From positions 1-64,000 of the forward strand of contig CANCYR010000010.1 in NCBI GenBank assembly GCA_947382355.1: 64,000 nt of DNA. Direction: 5' to 3'. The notes under the pieces are model-generated. The model saw only the letters and a program-made list of their open reading frames with translations, did not search any database and had not been told where the DNA came from. How positions within the stretch are numbered: the stretch's first letter is position 1; each line of letters begins with the position of its first letter. Below, in pieces: positions 26,248-35,427 of this stretch. Position numbers and translations under genes: made by a program. This DNA is from an uncultured Lachnospiraceae bacterium. GTDB taxonomy: Bacteria; Bacillota; Clostridia; Lachnospirales; Lachnospiraceae.

Positions 26248-26292
26248 ACAGTTCAGACAGTAGCTCTCCTACAGAAATCGGGATACGGATTC
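26248..26292 (+). repeat. Decayed single arm of the palindromic element
   Basis: GACAGTTCAGACAGTAGC followed by CAGAAATCGGGATACGGATT. Its complement closely matches bases about 150-195 of the window, so these are two old copies of the same arm. Confidence 0.5.
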
Positions 26293-26362
26293 CACAAAAC
26301 ATATAAAATCCAAGAGAAATAAGGAGGTAATTACCCAAAGAAAAACAGGGGAAAGAAGCAAA

Positions 26363-27049
26363 ATGAAAGAATATTCATTAAGTCAATTGGAAAAAAAAAT
26401 AGGATATACCTTTCAGAATAAAAAGTTTTTGAAGCAGGCAATGACTCACAGCTCCTTTACCAATGAGCAGAAAATCAACCAGCAGGCCCATTATGAACGG
26501 ATAGAGTTTTTAGGGGATGCAGTATTGGAGTTAGTCAGCAGTGAATTTCTTTATTTTGCAGACCCGGAAATGTCGGAGGGTGACCTGACCAAAACAAGGG
26601 CAAGCGTTGTCTGTGAGCAGGCTCTTGCCATTACAGGCAGGGAATTGGAGCTTGGAAAATATATGCTGTTCGGAAAGGGCGAAGAAGCAACCGGAGGCAG
26701 AGAGCGGGAATCCATTATTGCAGACTCGGTAGAAGCGGTGATTGGCGCCATTTATCTGGACGGAGGCATGGAATGTGCCAAAGAATTTATCAAAAGATTT
26801 GTCTTAAACGACTTAGAGCATAAAAAATTATTTTATGATGCCAAATCCATCCTTCAGGAGTTTGTTCAGGAAAAGAAGGCGGGAGAGCTTACTTACGTCC
26901 TTTTAAAGGAAGAGGGACCGGAGCACAATAAGCTGTTTCATGTGGCAGCAATGCTTCAAAATAAGCAGATTGGCACGGGCACCGGCAGGAATAAGAAAAA
27001 TGCGGAACAGCAGGCGGCCTATGAAGCCCTGTTGAAAATGAAGAAATAA
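26363..27049 (+). CDS. rnc: Ribonuclease III
   Basis: 228 residues. Signature RIEFLGDAVLELVSS with catalytic Glu/Asp residues, second acidic set in ESIIADSVEAVIGAIYLDGG, and a C-terminal double-stranded RNA-binding domain (SILQEFVQEK ... GTGRNKKNAEQQAAYEALLK). Cuts rRNA precursors and structured RNAs. First of rnc-smc-ftsY, with 11 bp to smc. Confidence 0.97.
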   Translation: MKEYSLSQLEKKIGYTFQNKKFLKQAMTHSSFTNEQKINQQAHYERIEFLGDAVLELVSSEFLYFADPEMSEGDLTKTRASVVCEQALAITGRELELGKYMLFGKGEEATGGRERESIIADSVEAVIGAIYLDGGMECAKEFIKRFVLNDLEHKKLFYDAKSILQEFVQEKKAGELTYVLLKEEGPEHNKLFHVAAMLQNKQIGTGTGRNKKNAEQQAAYEALLKMKK

Positions 27050-27060
27050 GCAGGTGTTGT

Positions 27061-30000
27061 ATGTATTTAAAAAGTATTGAGGTGCACGGATTCAAATCCT
27101 TTGCCAATAAAATCAACTTTCAATTTCATAATGGAATCACAGGTATAGTAGGACCTAACGGAAGCGGCAAGAGCAATGTGGCGGATGCGGTGCGGTGGGT
27201 TTTGGGAGAACAGCGTATCAAGCAGTTAAGAGGGGCTTCCATGCAGGACGTTATTTTTTCCGGTACGGAAAACAGGAAACCACTTGGTTATGCGTATGTG
27301 GCAATTACATTGGATAACAGCGACCATTCCCTTGCCATTGACTATGAAGAGGTAACGGTGGCAAGGCGTATTTACCGTTCCGGTGAAAGCGAATATCTCA
27401 TTAACGGCACGGCATGCCGCCTAAAGGATGTGAACGAGCTTTTTTATGATACGGGTATCGGAAAAGAAGGCTACTCCATTATCGGACAGGGACAGATTGA
27501 TAAAATCCTGAGCGGAAAGCCGGAAGAGCGCAGGGAGCTTTTTGATGAGGCGGCAGGAATCGTAAAGTTTAAAAGAAGAAAGACTACCGCCCAGAAAAAG
27601 CTGGAAGATGAAAAACAGAACTTAGTCCGTGTCAACGATATTTTATCAGAGCTGGAAAAGCAGACCGGACCCTTGGAAAAGCAGTCAGAAACGGCAAAGG
27701 TGTATTTAAAGAAAAAGGAAGAGCTAAAGACGCTGGATGTGAACGTATTCCTTTTGGAAAACAGCCGGTTAAAGGAAGAGTTGAACCAGTTGGAGCAAAA
27801 ATACCAGATTGCCAGAGATGACTTGGAGTCCACCTCTTCCAAATACGAGAATATTAAAAATGAATACGAAGCAGTGCAGACTGAAATCGAAGAGCTTGAC
27901 AAGGCAATTGTTTCCGCAAGAGAAATGCTGTCCAATTCCAGTGTGCTTCGAGGAAAGCTGGAGGGAGAAATCAATGTCTTAAAGGAACAGATTAAGTCCG
28001 CAAAGGCAAATGAAGAGCACTTTCTTACTAGACAGAAAAACATCAAAGGGGACATTGCCAAAAGAGAAGCGGACAAGCAGGAAATTTTAGAAGAAAAGAA
28101 ACAGTTCGATGATCAGCTTGCTAACTTAGAGCTTGTAAGAAAGGAAGCAAAGGAGCAGCTTCTTTCCATGCAGAAGCATATGGAGGAGCTGAATGAAAGT
28201 ATTGAGGCAGGAAAAAATACTATTATCAATGCCTTAAATGAAAGGGCTACCATAAAATCCAAAATCGGCCGTTTCGATACGATGTTAGAGCAGATTTCCA
28301 TCCGCAAGGCAGAGCTGAATTCCCGTATTTTGCGGGCAAAATCCGATGAAGCGGAGCAGCTTGAGGTCATTAAACAGTTAGAAGCGGAATTTCAGGAAGT
28401 GACGGACTGTATTCAAAAGCTTAATGAGCAGCAGAGCTTTCTGGAAGAAAAGAACCATGAGGCAACGGACAGGCTGGCGGAAACAGATAAAAAGCTTCGG
28501 GACACCCAGGTTTTGTATCATCAGGAGAAATCAAAGCTGGAATCCATTACCAACTTAACGGAGCGGTATGAAGGTTACGGCAACAGTATCCGAAGGGTCA
28601 TGGAGGAAAAAGAAAAAAATCCCGGTATCATTGGCGTTGTGGCGGATATCATCAAGGTGGAGGCTAAATACGAAACTGCAATTGAAACCGCCCTTGGAGG
28701 CAATATTCAGAATATCGTTACCGATGATGAGGAAACTGCCAAAAAGATGATTGGCTTCTTAAAGAAAAATAAATACGGCAGGGCTACCTTCCTTCCCCTT
28801 ACCAGCATTTTGCATCCTCAGGAGTTCAAAACCCCCCAGGTGTTAAAGGAACAGGGCGCCATCGGCATGGCAAATGAGCTGGTAAAGGTGGATAAGAAAT
28901 ATGAAAACGTGGCAAAGGCCATGTTAGGAAGAATCGTAGTCATCGATAACGTGGACCATGCGGTAAAAATTGCCAGAAAGTTCGATTACGGGGTAAGGAT
29001 GGTTACCTTAGAGGGAGAGCTGCTGGTGCCGGGAGGCGCAATTTCCGGCGGTGCCTTTAAAAATTCCAGCAACCTTTTAGGACGCAGAAGGGAAATGGAG
29101 CAGCTAAAGGAGCAGGTGGCAGGGCATTTAAAGGAAATTGATGCGCTGTTAGACGCCATTGAGCAGACAAAAGCGGAAAGAAACAAAATCCGCAAGGAAA
29201 TCGAGGAAGGAAAGGAACAGCTCCAAAAGCGATTTATCGAGCAGAATACAAAACGGCTTAACGTGATGAAGGCGGAGGAAAAGAAAAGCGAGGTTGGAAA
29301 AGGCTTTGAAGAGCTGAAAGAAGAGCAGAACGAGCTGGAATCTCAGGCTAAGGAGCTGACAGAAGAAAAGCAGGCAATTTTAAATGAACTGAAGGCTTCC
29401 GAAGAAATGGAAAAGAACATTGAAAAGCAGATTAGTGAGTTCCAGACTGTCTTAGAGGAAGAAAGAGAACAGGAAAGCAGCCAGTCCGCAAAGGTTTCCG
29501 AGCTGGATATGGAAGCGGAAAAACTCATACAGAAGCAGGAATTCGAGCAGGAAAATATTGACCGTATTTTAGGGGAAATAAGCAGATACCAAAGTGAGTT
29601 AGCGGAGATTAACGAAAATCTGGAGAAGCTTTTACTGGAAGCAGAGCAGAAAGAAGCCAATATCGGAGAAATTGAAAAGACCATTGCCGCTTCCCATACC
29701 ATGAAGGGCGAGTCGGAAGAAAAGCTTAATCAGGACATTGCCAGAAAAGAAGAGCTTTCCGGAAAGCAGAAGAACTTCTTTACGGAAAGAGAAAAGATGG
29801 CGGAGCAAATGACCTCCTTAGATAAAGAAGTTTATCGTCTGGGCAGTCAGAAGGAACGTTTGGAGGAATCCATAGAATCCCATATAAACTATATGTGGAA
29901 TGAATATGAGATAACCTTAAGCGATGCTGCCACCATGAAAAATGAAGAGCTGACAGACTTGCCTGCCATGAAAAAGGAGATTTTTGCCTTAAAGGATGCA

Positions 30001-30621
30001 ATCAAGAAGTTAGGTGATGTTAACGTAAATGCCATTGAGGATTATAAGAACTTAATGGAGCGCTATGAATTCTTAAAAAATCAGCATGACGATCTGGTAC
30101 AGGCAGAGCAGACCCTCCTTGGCATTATTGATGAGCTGGATGCCGCCATGCGGAAGCAGTTTGCAGAAAAATTTGAAGAAATCACAAAGGAGTTTGATAA
30201 AGTATTTAAGGAGCTGTTTGGAGGCGGAAAGGGTACTTTGGAGCTGATGGAGGATGAAGATATTTTAGAAGCGGGCATTAAGATTATTGCACAGCCTCCC
30301 GGTAAAAAGCTGCAGAACATGATGCAGTTATCCGGTGGAGAAAAGGCATTGGCTGCCATTTCCCTGCTGTTTGCCATCCAGAACTTAAAGCCTTCTCCCT
30401 TCTGTCTGCTGGACGAAATTGAAGCGGCGTTGGATGAGACCAATGTCAGCCGCTTTGCAAAATATTTACATAAGCTCACAAAGCATACCCAGTTCATCGT
30501 CATTACCCACAGGCGGGGAACTATGGAAAAGGCGGACAGGCTGTATGGTATTACCATGCAGGAAAAGGGCGTATCGGCGTTGGTAAGCGTAAATTTAATT
30601 GATAAGGATTTGATGGATTGA
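27061..30621 (+). CDS. smc: Chromosome segregation protein SMC
   Basis: 1186 residues, full family length. N-terminal ATPase head with Walker A GPNGSGKSNVADAV, coiled coil from about residue 165 to 490, hinge domain (about 500-680, GVVADIIKVEAKYETAIE and the GGAISGGAFK motif), returning coiled coil, then the C-terminal head with LSGGEKALAAISLLFA and Walker B CLLDEIEAALDETN. It compacts and segregates the chromosome with ScpA/B. Stop codon overlaps the ftsY start (TGATG). Confidence 0.98.
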   Translation: MYLKSIEVHGFKSFANKINFQFHNGITGIVGPNGSGKSNVADAVRWVLGEQRIKQLRGASMQDVIFSGTENRKPLGYAYVAITLDNSDHSLAIDYEEVTVARRIYRSGESEYLINGTACRLKDVNELFYDTGIGKEGYSIIGQGQIDKILSGKPEERRELFDEAAGIVKFKRRKTTAQKKLEDEKQNLVRVNDILSELEKQTGPLEKQSETAKVYLKKKEELKTLDVNVFLLENSRLKEELNQLEQKYQIARDDLESTSSKYENIKNEYEAVQTEIEELDKAIVSAREMLSNSSVLRGKLEGEINVLKEQIKSAKANEEHFLTRQKNIKGDIAKREADKQEILEEKKQFDDQLANLELVRKEAKEQLLSMQKHMEELNESIEAGKNTIINALNERATIKSKIGRFDTMLEQISIRKAELNSRILRAKSDEAEQLEVIKQLEAEFQEVTDCIQKLNEQQSFLEEKNHEATDRLAETDKKLRDTQVLYHQEKSKLESITNLTERYEGYGNSIRRVMEEKEKNPGIIGVVADIIKVEAKYETAIETALGGNIQNIVTDDEETAKKMIGFLKKNKYGRATFLPLTSILHPQEFKTPQVLKEQGAIGMANELVKVDKKYENVAKAMLGRIVVIDNVDHAVKIARKFDYGVRMVTLEGELLVPGGAISGGAFKNSSNLLGRRREMEQLKEQVAGHLKEIDALLDAIEQTKAERNKIRKEIEEGKEQLQKRFIEQNTKRLNVMKAEEKKSEVGKGFEELKEEQNELESQAKELTEEKQAILNELKASEEMEKNIEKQISEFQTVLEEEREQESSQSAKVSELDMEAEKLIQKQEFEQENIDRILGEISRYQSELAEINENLEKLLLEAEQKEANIGEIEKTIAASHTMKGESEEKLNQDIARKEELSGKQKNFFTEREKMAEQMTSLDKEVYRLGSQKERLEESIESHINYMWNEYEITLSDAATMKNEELTDLPAMKKEIFALKDAIKKLGDVNVNAIEDYKNLMERYEFLKNQHDDLVQAEQTLLGIIDELDAAMRKQFAEKFEEITKEFDKVFKELFGGGKGTLELMEDEDILEAGIKIIAQPPGKKLQNMMQLSGGEKALAAISLLFAIQNLKPSPFCLLDEIEAALDETNVSRFAKYLHKLTKHTQFIVITHRRGTMEKADRLYGITMQEKGVSALVSVNLIDKDLMD

Positions 30622-31559
30622 TGGAAGAAAAAAAAGGATTTTTCAGCCGCTTAAAGGCGGGACTCACAAAAACAAGAGACAGCTTTGTAAATGGAATCGA
30701 CGCGGTATTTCATGGATTTTCCTCTATAGATGAGGAGTTTTATGAAGAGCTTGAGGAAATTCTCATTATGGGGGACATTGGCGTCAATGCCACCATGTCC
30801 ATTCTGGACAACCTGAAGGCTCAGGTAAAGGAAAAGCATATCAAGGAGCCGGCTGAATGCAAGGAGCTTCTGATTGAAAACATCAAGGAGCAGATGCAGG
30901 TAGGGGAAGCTGCCTATGAGTTTGAAACAAAGCAGTCAGTTGTGCTTGTAATTGGCGTAAACGGAGTGGGGAAGACCACTACCGTAGGAAAGCTTGCAGG
31001 AAAATTAAAAGACCAGGGCAGAAAGGTTTTGATGGTTGCTGCAGATACCTTTCGGGCGGCGGCAGTGGAGCAGTTAAATGAATGGTCCCACAGGGCAGGT
31101 GTGGAAATTGTTTCCGGCGTGGAGGGGGCTGACCCGGCAAGCGTGATTTTTGACGGGGTCAATGCGGCAAAGGCAAGAAAGACGGATGTGCTTTTGTGCG
31201 ATACGGCTGGAAGGCTCCACAACAAGAAAAACCTGATGGAAGAGCTGAAGAAAATAAACCGCATCATTGACAGGGAGTTTCCGGGAGTCCACAGGGAAAA
31301 CCTGATTGTACTGGACGCTACCACCGGCCAGAACGCTCTTGTGCAGGCAAGGGAATTTTGCGAGGCGGCGGAAATTACCGGAATCATTTTGACGAAGATG
31401 GACGGAACGGCAAAGGGCGGCATTGCAGTTGCCATCCAGTCAGAGCTGAAAGTGCCTGTAAAATACATCGGAATCGGCGAATCCATTGATGATTTGCAGA
31501 AGTTTGATTCGGATGCGTTTGTAAACGCATTGTTTGATGTGAGTACGGGCGAAGAGTGA
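30621..31559 (+). CDS. ftsY: Signal recognition particle receptor FtsY
   Basis: 312 residues, a short FtsY without the long acidic A domain. NG domain with GVNGVGKTTTVGKLA, LCDTAGRLHNKKNLM, TKMDGTAKGG and the final GIGESIDDLQKFD. Docks SRP-ribosome complexes at the membrane. ATG at 30621 overlaps the smc stop; a TTG one codon earlier (30618) is also in frame but less likely. Confidence 0.97.
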   Translation: MEEKKGFFSRLKAGLTKTRDSFVNGIDAVFHGFSSIDEEFYEELEEILIMGDIGVNATMSILDNLKAQVKEKHIKEPAECKELLIENIKEQMQVGEAAYEFETKQSVVLVIGVNGVGKTTTVGKLAGKLKDQGRKVLMVAADTFRAAAVEQLNEWSHRAGVEIVSGVEGADPASVIFDGVNAAKARKTDVLLCDTAGRLHNKKNLMEELKKINRIIDREFPGVHRENLIVLDATTGQNALVQAREFCEAAEITGIILTKMDGTAKGGIAVAIQSELKVPVKYIGIGESIDDLQKFDSDAFVNALFDVSTGEE

Positions 31560-31589
31560 AAAGGCAATGTAACAAAAAACATATACTGC

Positions 31590-31620
31590 GGCATATAAGG
31601 AGGGAAATCCCATATATGCC
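31590..31620 (+). promoter_or_regulatory. Leader hairpin hiding a ribosome binding site upstream of ilvA
   Basis: GGCATATA (31590-31597) pairs with TATATGCC (31613-31620). The loop contains AGGAGGG, and the 3' stem contains the ATG (31616) of a 23-codon upstream frame that overlaps the ilvA start. This could couple or gate ilvA translation. Confidence 0.45.
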
Positions 31621-31662
31621 CTCAGGGGAAACAAGAGGAAATGTAAAGAAAGAAGGTATTAT

Positions 31663-32886
31663 ATGGAACAGGAAATGCTTACATTAAAGCAGTTTGAAGA
31701 AGCTTCCGAAAAGGTAAAGGAGGTTACCCAGCCTACGGAGTTAGTCTACAGTGAATATCTCAGCGCCCAGACCGGCAACAAGGTATATTTAAAGCCGGAA
31801 AATATGCAGTTTACGGGGGCTTACAAGGTAAGGGGCGCTTACTACAAAATGAGCACTCTTACAGCAGAGGAACGTTCTAAAGGTATTATTACAGCCTCAG
31901 CAGGCAACCATGCCCAGGGTGTTGCCTATGCGGCCAAAAAATATGGTACAAAGGCAGTCATCGTCATGCCCACCACTACCCCTTTAATGAAGGTGAACAG
32001 GACAAAAAGCTACGGGGCCGAGGTGGTCCTTTACGGAGATGTGTATGATGAAGCCTGTGCAAAAGCCTATGAGCTGGCAGATGAACACGGCTATACGTTT
32101 ATCCATCCTTTTGACGACCCGGCAGTTGCTACCGGGCAGGGAACCATTGCCATGGAAATCATCAAGGAGCTTCCGTTAGTGGATTATATTTTAGTACCAA
32201 TCGGAGGAGGCGGGCTTGCAACAGGAGTTTCCACCCTGGCAAAGCTGTTGAATCCAAAGATTCAGGTAATCGGCGTGGAGCCGGCAGGAGCAAACTGCAT
32301 GGAAGCCTCTTTGAAAGCGGGAGAGGTGGTGACCCTTCCCACTGTAAATACAATAGCGGACGGTACCGCCGTAAAGACTCCGGGAACCAATATCTTCCCG
32401 TATATAAAGAAAAATCTGGATGATATTATTACAGTAGAGGATGCAGAGTTAGTTGTGGCTTTCCTTGATATGGTGGAAAATCATAAGATGGTAGTGGAAA
32501 ATTCCGGGCTGCTAACAGTAGCCGCATTGAAAAAACTGGATGTAAAGGACAAAAAGATGGTGGCAATCCTAAGCGGCGGCAATATGGATGTGATTACCAT
32601 GTCCTCGGTGGTGCAGCAGGGACTGATTTTCAGGGACCGCATTTTCACCGTTTCCGTACTGCTTCCCGATAAGCCGGGAGAGCTTTCCAAGGTGGCAGAT
32701 GTGATTGCAAAGGAAAGCGGTAATGTAATCAAGCTTGAGCACAATCAGTTCGTTTCCACTAACCGGAATGCGGCTGTGGAGCTTCGGATTACAATGGAGG
32801 CATTTGGAACCGATCATAAGAATCAGATTATCGATGCATTATACACAAGAGGCTATCAGCCCAAAATTGTCCGTACCAATATTTAG
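31663..32886 (+). CDS. ilvA: Threonine ammonia-lyase
   Basis: 407 residues, PLP enzyme deaminating threonine to 2-oxobutanoate. PLP lysine in FTGAYKVRGAYYK, SAGNHAQGVA substrate loop, glycine-rich GGGGLATG phosphate clamp. The C-terminal about 75 residues (VSVLLPDKPGELSKVADVI) form one ACT-type domain, so it is the shorter form that may be catabolic (TdcB-like) or biosynthetic. Pairs functionally with threonine synthase at 38.4 kb. Confidence 0.93.
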   Translation: MEQEMLTLKQFEEASEKVKEVTQPTELVYSEYLSAQTGNKVYLKPENMQFTGAYKVRGAYYKMSTLTAEERSKGIITASAGNHAQGVAYAAKKYGTKAVIVMPTTTPLMKVNRTKSYGAEVVLYGDVYDEACAKAYELADEHGYTFIHPFDDPAVATGQGTIAMEIIKELPLVDYILVPIGGGGLATGVSTLAKLLNPKIQVIGVEPAGANCMEASLKAGEVVTLPTVNTIADGTAVKTPGTNIFPYIKKNLDDIITVEDAELVVAFLDMVENHKMVVENSGLLTVAALKKLDVKDKKMVAILSGGNMDVITMSSVVQQGLIFRDRIFTVSVLLPDKPGELSKVADVIAKESGNVIKLEHNQFVSTNRNAAVELRITMEAFGTDHKNQIIDALYTRGYQPKIVRTNI

Positions 32887-32994
32887 TGTATAAATATTTT
32901 CAAACAAATATTTAACGTGCAAATATATTGACATTCAGGTATCCTCATAGTTTTGCAAAATACCAATGTGTCAGCATTTCTGTAAAATAAATAA

Positions 32995-33882
32995 GTGAAT
33001 AAAAAATATGCTTTTTCATATGCTAACCATATGAGAAAGCATATTTTAAATTATACAGTGATATTTTTTGCAACAATTGCATATGCGGCAGGAATTGCCC
33101 TGTTTTTAGACCCTAATAATCTGGCTCCGGGAGGCATTACCGGCATTTCCATTATTATAAGCAGATTTGTCCCAATAGAAACAGGAACCTTGATTTTCCT
33201 GCTGAACATCCCCATTTTAATTCTGGGTATCTGGAAATTCGGTTTCCGGTTTATTTTGTCTACCCTGTATTCCATCGTGCTTGTTTCCTTCTTTACCAAC
33301 CTATGGTCCCTTTATCCTTCACCAACTCAGGACAAGCTGTTAGCAGCCATTACAGGAGCAGTTTTAGTAGGAGGCTCCGTTGGAATTATTTTCAAGCATA
33401 AAGCCACCACCGGCGGCATCGACATCATCATAAAAATACTCAGGCTGAAATATAAGCATTTAAAAACAGGAACCCTGTTTCTGGTTATCGATGCGGCAGT
33501 GGTGGCTCTGTCGGGAATTTTATTCAAAAATCTGGAAACCGCATTATATGCAGGAATCAGCGTAGTGGTAACTGCATCCGTAATGGACCTGGTTTTATAT
33601 GGAAGGGATGAAGCCAAAATGTTTTTTATTATCAGCAAAGAGCCGGAACGCCTATGCGCCGCGCTGATAGAAGAGCTGGAAGTAGGAGTCACCTATCTGG
33701 AAGGAGCTGGAGCTTACAGCAAGGATAAAAAGAAAATTCTTTTATGCGTCGTAAAAAAACACCATGCAGCAAAGCTTGAAGAAGCCGTAAAGGAAATCGA
33801 TAAAAATGCCTTTACCATTGTTTCCAGCGCCAGTGAGATATTTGGAGAAGGATTTAAGAACATCGCAGGGGAGCGCCTGTAA
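32995..33882 (+). CDS. YitT-family membrane protein
   Basis: 295 residues. Five to six membrane helices (IALFLDPNNLAPGGITGISII and the TTGGIDIIIKIL motif are family hallmarks) and a C-terminal cytoplasmic DUF2179 domain (MFFIISKEPERLCAALIEEL ... GAYSKDKKKILLCVV). Function of YitT proteins is not established. GTG at 32995 is the longest start; ATG at 33028 is an alternative, and neither has a good ribosome binding site. Confidence 0.88.
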   Translation: MNKKYAFSYANHMRKHILNYTVIFFATIAYAAGIALFLDPNNLAPGGITGISIIISRFVPIETGTLIFLLNIPILILGIWKFGFRFILSTLYSIVLVSFFTNLWSLYPSPTQDKLLAAITGAVLVGGSVGIIFKHKATTGGIDIIIKILRLKYKHLKTGTLFLVIDAAVVALSGILFKNLETALYAGISVVVTASVMDLVLYGRDEAKMFFIISKEPERLCAALIEELEVGVTYLEGAGAYSKDKKKILLCVVKKHHAAKLEEAVKEIDKNAFTIVSSASEIFGEGFKNIAGERL

Positions 33883-33911
33883 TAACCGGATGTTCCAAAT
33901 GTTCTAAAAAA

Positions 33912-34898
33912 TTATTCCCTATTCTTATTAAAAAATAAAACAAGCGTAACCCCTGCAGCTAAAATAAATCCAATTCCTCCTATAATACCGGTGGGAAGCG
34001 GCCCCACAAAGGGATTTCCAAATCCTGCCTTTGTAAAAAGGGCAGGAGCGCTGGCAAAACCGTTTAATGCGCCGTGGGCCAGCACTGCAGGCAGACAGCT
34101 TCCGGTTTTTAAGGTCACGTAAGAGAAAAGAATCCCCATAACCGTACAAAACAGGCACATTGCCAAAATTCCCATATAGGGAAATCCGGGATAATCCAGA
34201 CCGTAGTTATGGCCTATTGCGGTTATAGGAGCATGCCACAGGCCCCAGATAATGCCATTTATCAAAAGCATGGGGAACAGGGGCAGTTTTTCCTTCATTT
34301 TAGGGAGCAGATAGCCTCTCCAGCCCCATTCTTCACCAAAGCAGGTAAAGAAATTTAAAACCGGAGCAAACAGGATTCCAAAGAAAAGCTGAGCATAAAG
34401 CATGACGGGAGATATAGCGGAAAGGGCGGAAGCTTCGGCACCTGAAGCAGCAGCCTGTTCTCTTAAAAGCTTCAGCATATCGGACATGGAAGGGTCAAAG
34501 GCTTCCGGATAAAGCAGGAAATAAACAAGGGCGCCGATTGCAATCAATATGCCTGGACCAAACCATGCCATGATATAGTAGATGACGTGGCCTTTCAGAT
34601 TGGGCCGGAGCATGGCATTGTGAAAGCCCTCTTTTGTAACAAGTCTGGTAATCAATACACCAAGGGCAGGAAAGAACATGACAACGCCTATTAAAAGCTG
34701 GGAAAGTGCAGCCATCAGAGGGTTAGCGCTTTTCAGGGCAGGCCAGACGATACCGATTTCATAAAGATAGGTTATGAGAAAGGTAACGGCCAGATACATA
34801 ATAATGCGTTTTCCGGTCTTGTTTTCAGTTTCCGGATTTTGGGAATTTTCAGTTTTTAGTGTTTCATTTAATGGTTTTTGGTCTGTTTGTGAAATCAT
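33912..34898 (-). CDS. CPBP-family intramembrane metalloprotease
   Basis: 328 residues with about eight membrane helices. CPBP/Abi motifs: EEWGWRGYL (EExxxR), then GIIWGLWHAP (His) and VLAHGALNGF (His). These glutamic/metal intramembrane peptidases often process peptides or confer self-immunity to bacteriocins. ATG at 34896-34898 has AAGGAG upstream on the minus strand. Single gene, convergent with yitT. Confidence 0.9.
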   Translation of the reverse strand: MISQTDQKPLNETLKTENSQNPETENKTGKRIIMYLAVTFLITYLYEIGIVWPALKSANPLMAALSQLLIGVVMFFPALGVLITRLVTKEGFHNAMLRPNLKGHVIYYIMAWFGPGILIAIGALVYFLLYPEAFDPSMSDMLKLLREQAAASGAEASALSAISPVMLYAQLFFGILFAPVLNFFTCFGEEWGWRGYLLPKMKEKLPLFPMLLINGIIWGLWHAPITAIGHNYGLDYPGFPYMGILAMCLFCTVMGILFSYVTLKTGSCLPAVLAHGALNGFASAPALFTKAGFGNPFVGPLPTGIIGGIGFILAAGVTLVLFFNKNRE

Positions 34899-35075
34899 AT
34901 TGTTTTCTCCTTACATTGTTGATATTTACTAAGAGAGAGTCTCTTTTAATCTTAACCGGTTCCCCATGCTTTCGCAATCTCCTGTACAAGCAATTGATTT
35001 TGATGACTGCCTGAATTCATTATATGGCATTTAGCAGAGTAAGTCGATAGATATTAAAAAATATCCAAAAGTTTC

Positions 35076-35299
35076 GTAACAGTTCAGCCCTCCGCTTTCC
35101 TCCACAGGAATCAGAACCGGCGGCAGACAGAAAGTGTTTCTACGTCGTCCCGCTCTCGCTCTGATAAAAACGCAGCAGTGCTAAGCTCGAAAATACCTCG
35201 CTAAGCGCCGGCGTTTTTATAAGGACTCCTTTAGAAATCACTTTCTGTCTGCCGCCGGTTCTGATTCCTATGGAGGAAAGCCGAGGGCTGAACTGTTAC
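35076..35299 (+). mobile_element. Full palindromic MITE copy 3 with perfect 8-bp target duplication
   Basis: 224 bp, GTAACAGTTC to GAACTGTTAC. AAAGTTTC is present at 35068-35075 and again at 35300-35307. Arms differ from copy 2 at GCAGACAG/CTGTCTGC, a paired change; two unpaired mismatches are also present. Confidence 0.93.
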
Positions 35300-35427
35300 A
35301 AAGTTTCCGCTGCTTCTCCTGAAAATCCCATATTCCCCTAAAAAGCAATTTGTGGTAAACTAGAACAAGTATAAGAGCAAAAGTAAACAATGAAAGCATG
35401 AAAAGGCAACAGCGATATGGAGGTTAT

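Noticed and set aside
31074-31594. Minus-strand ORFs opposite ftsY
   Set aside because: Complement of conserved GTPase motifs; low-complexity Ser/Phe composition typical of antisense frames.
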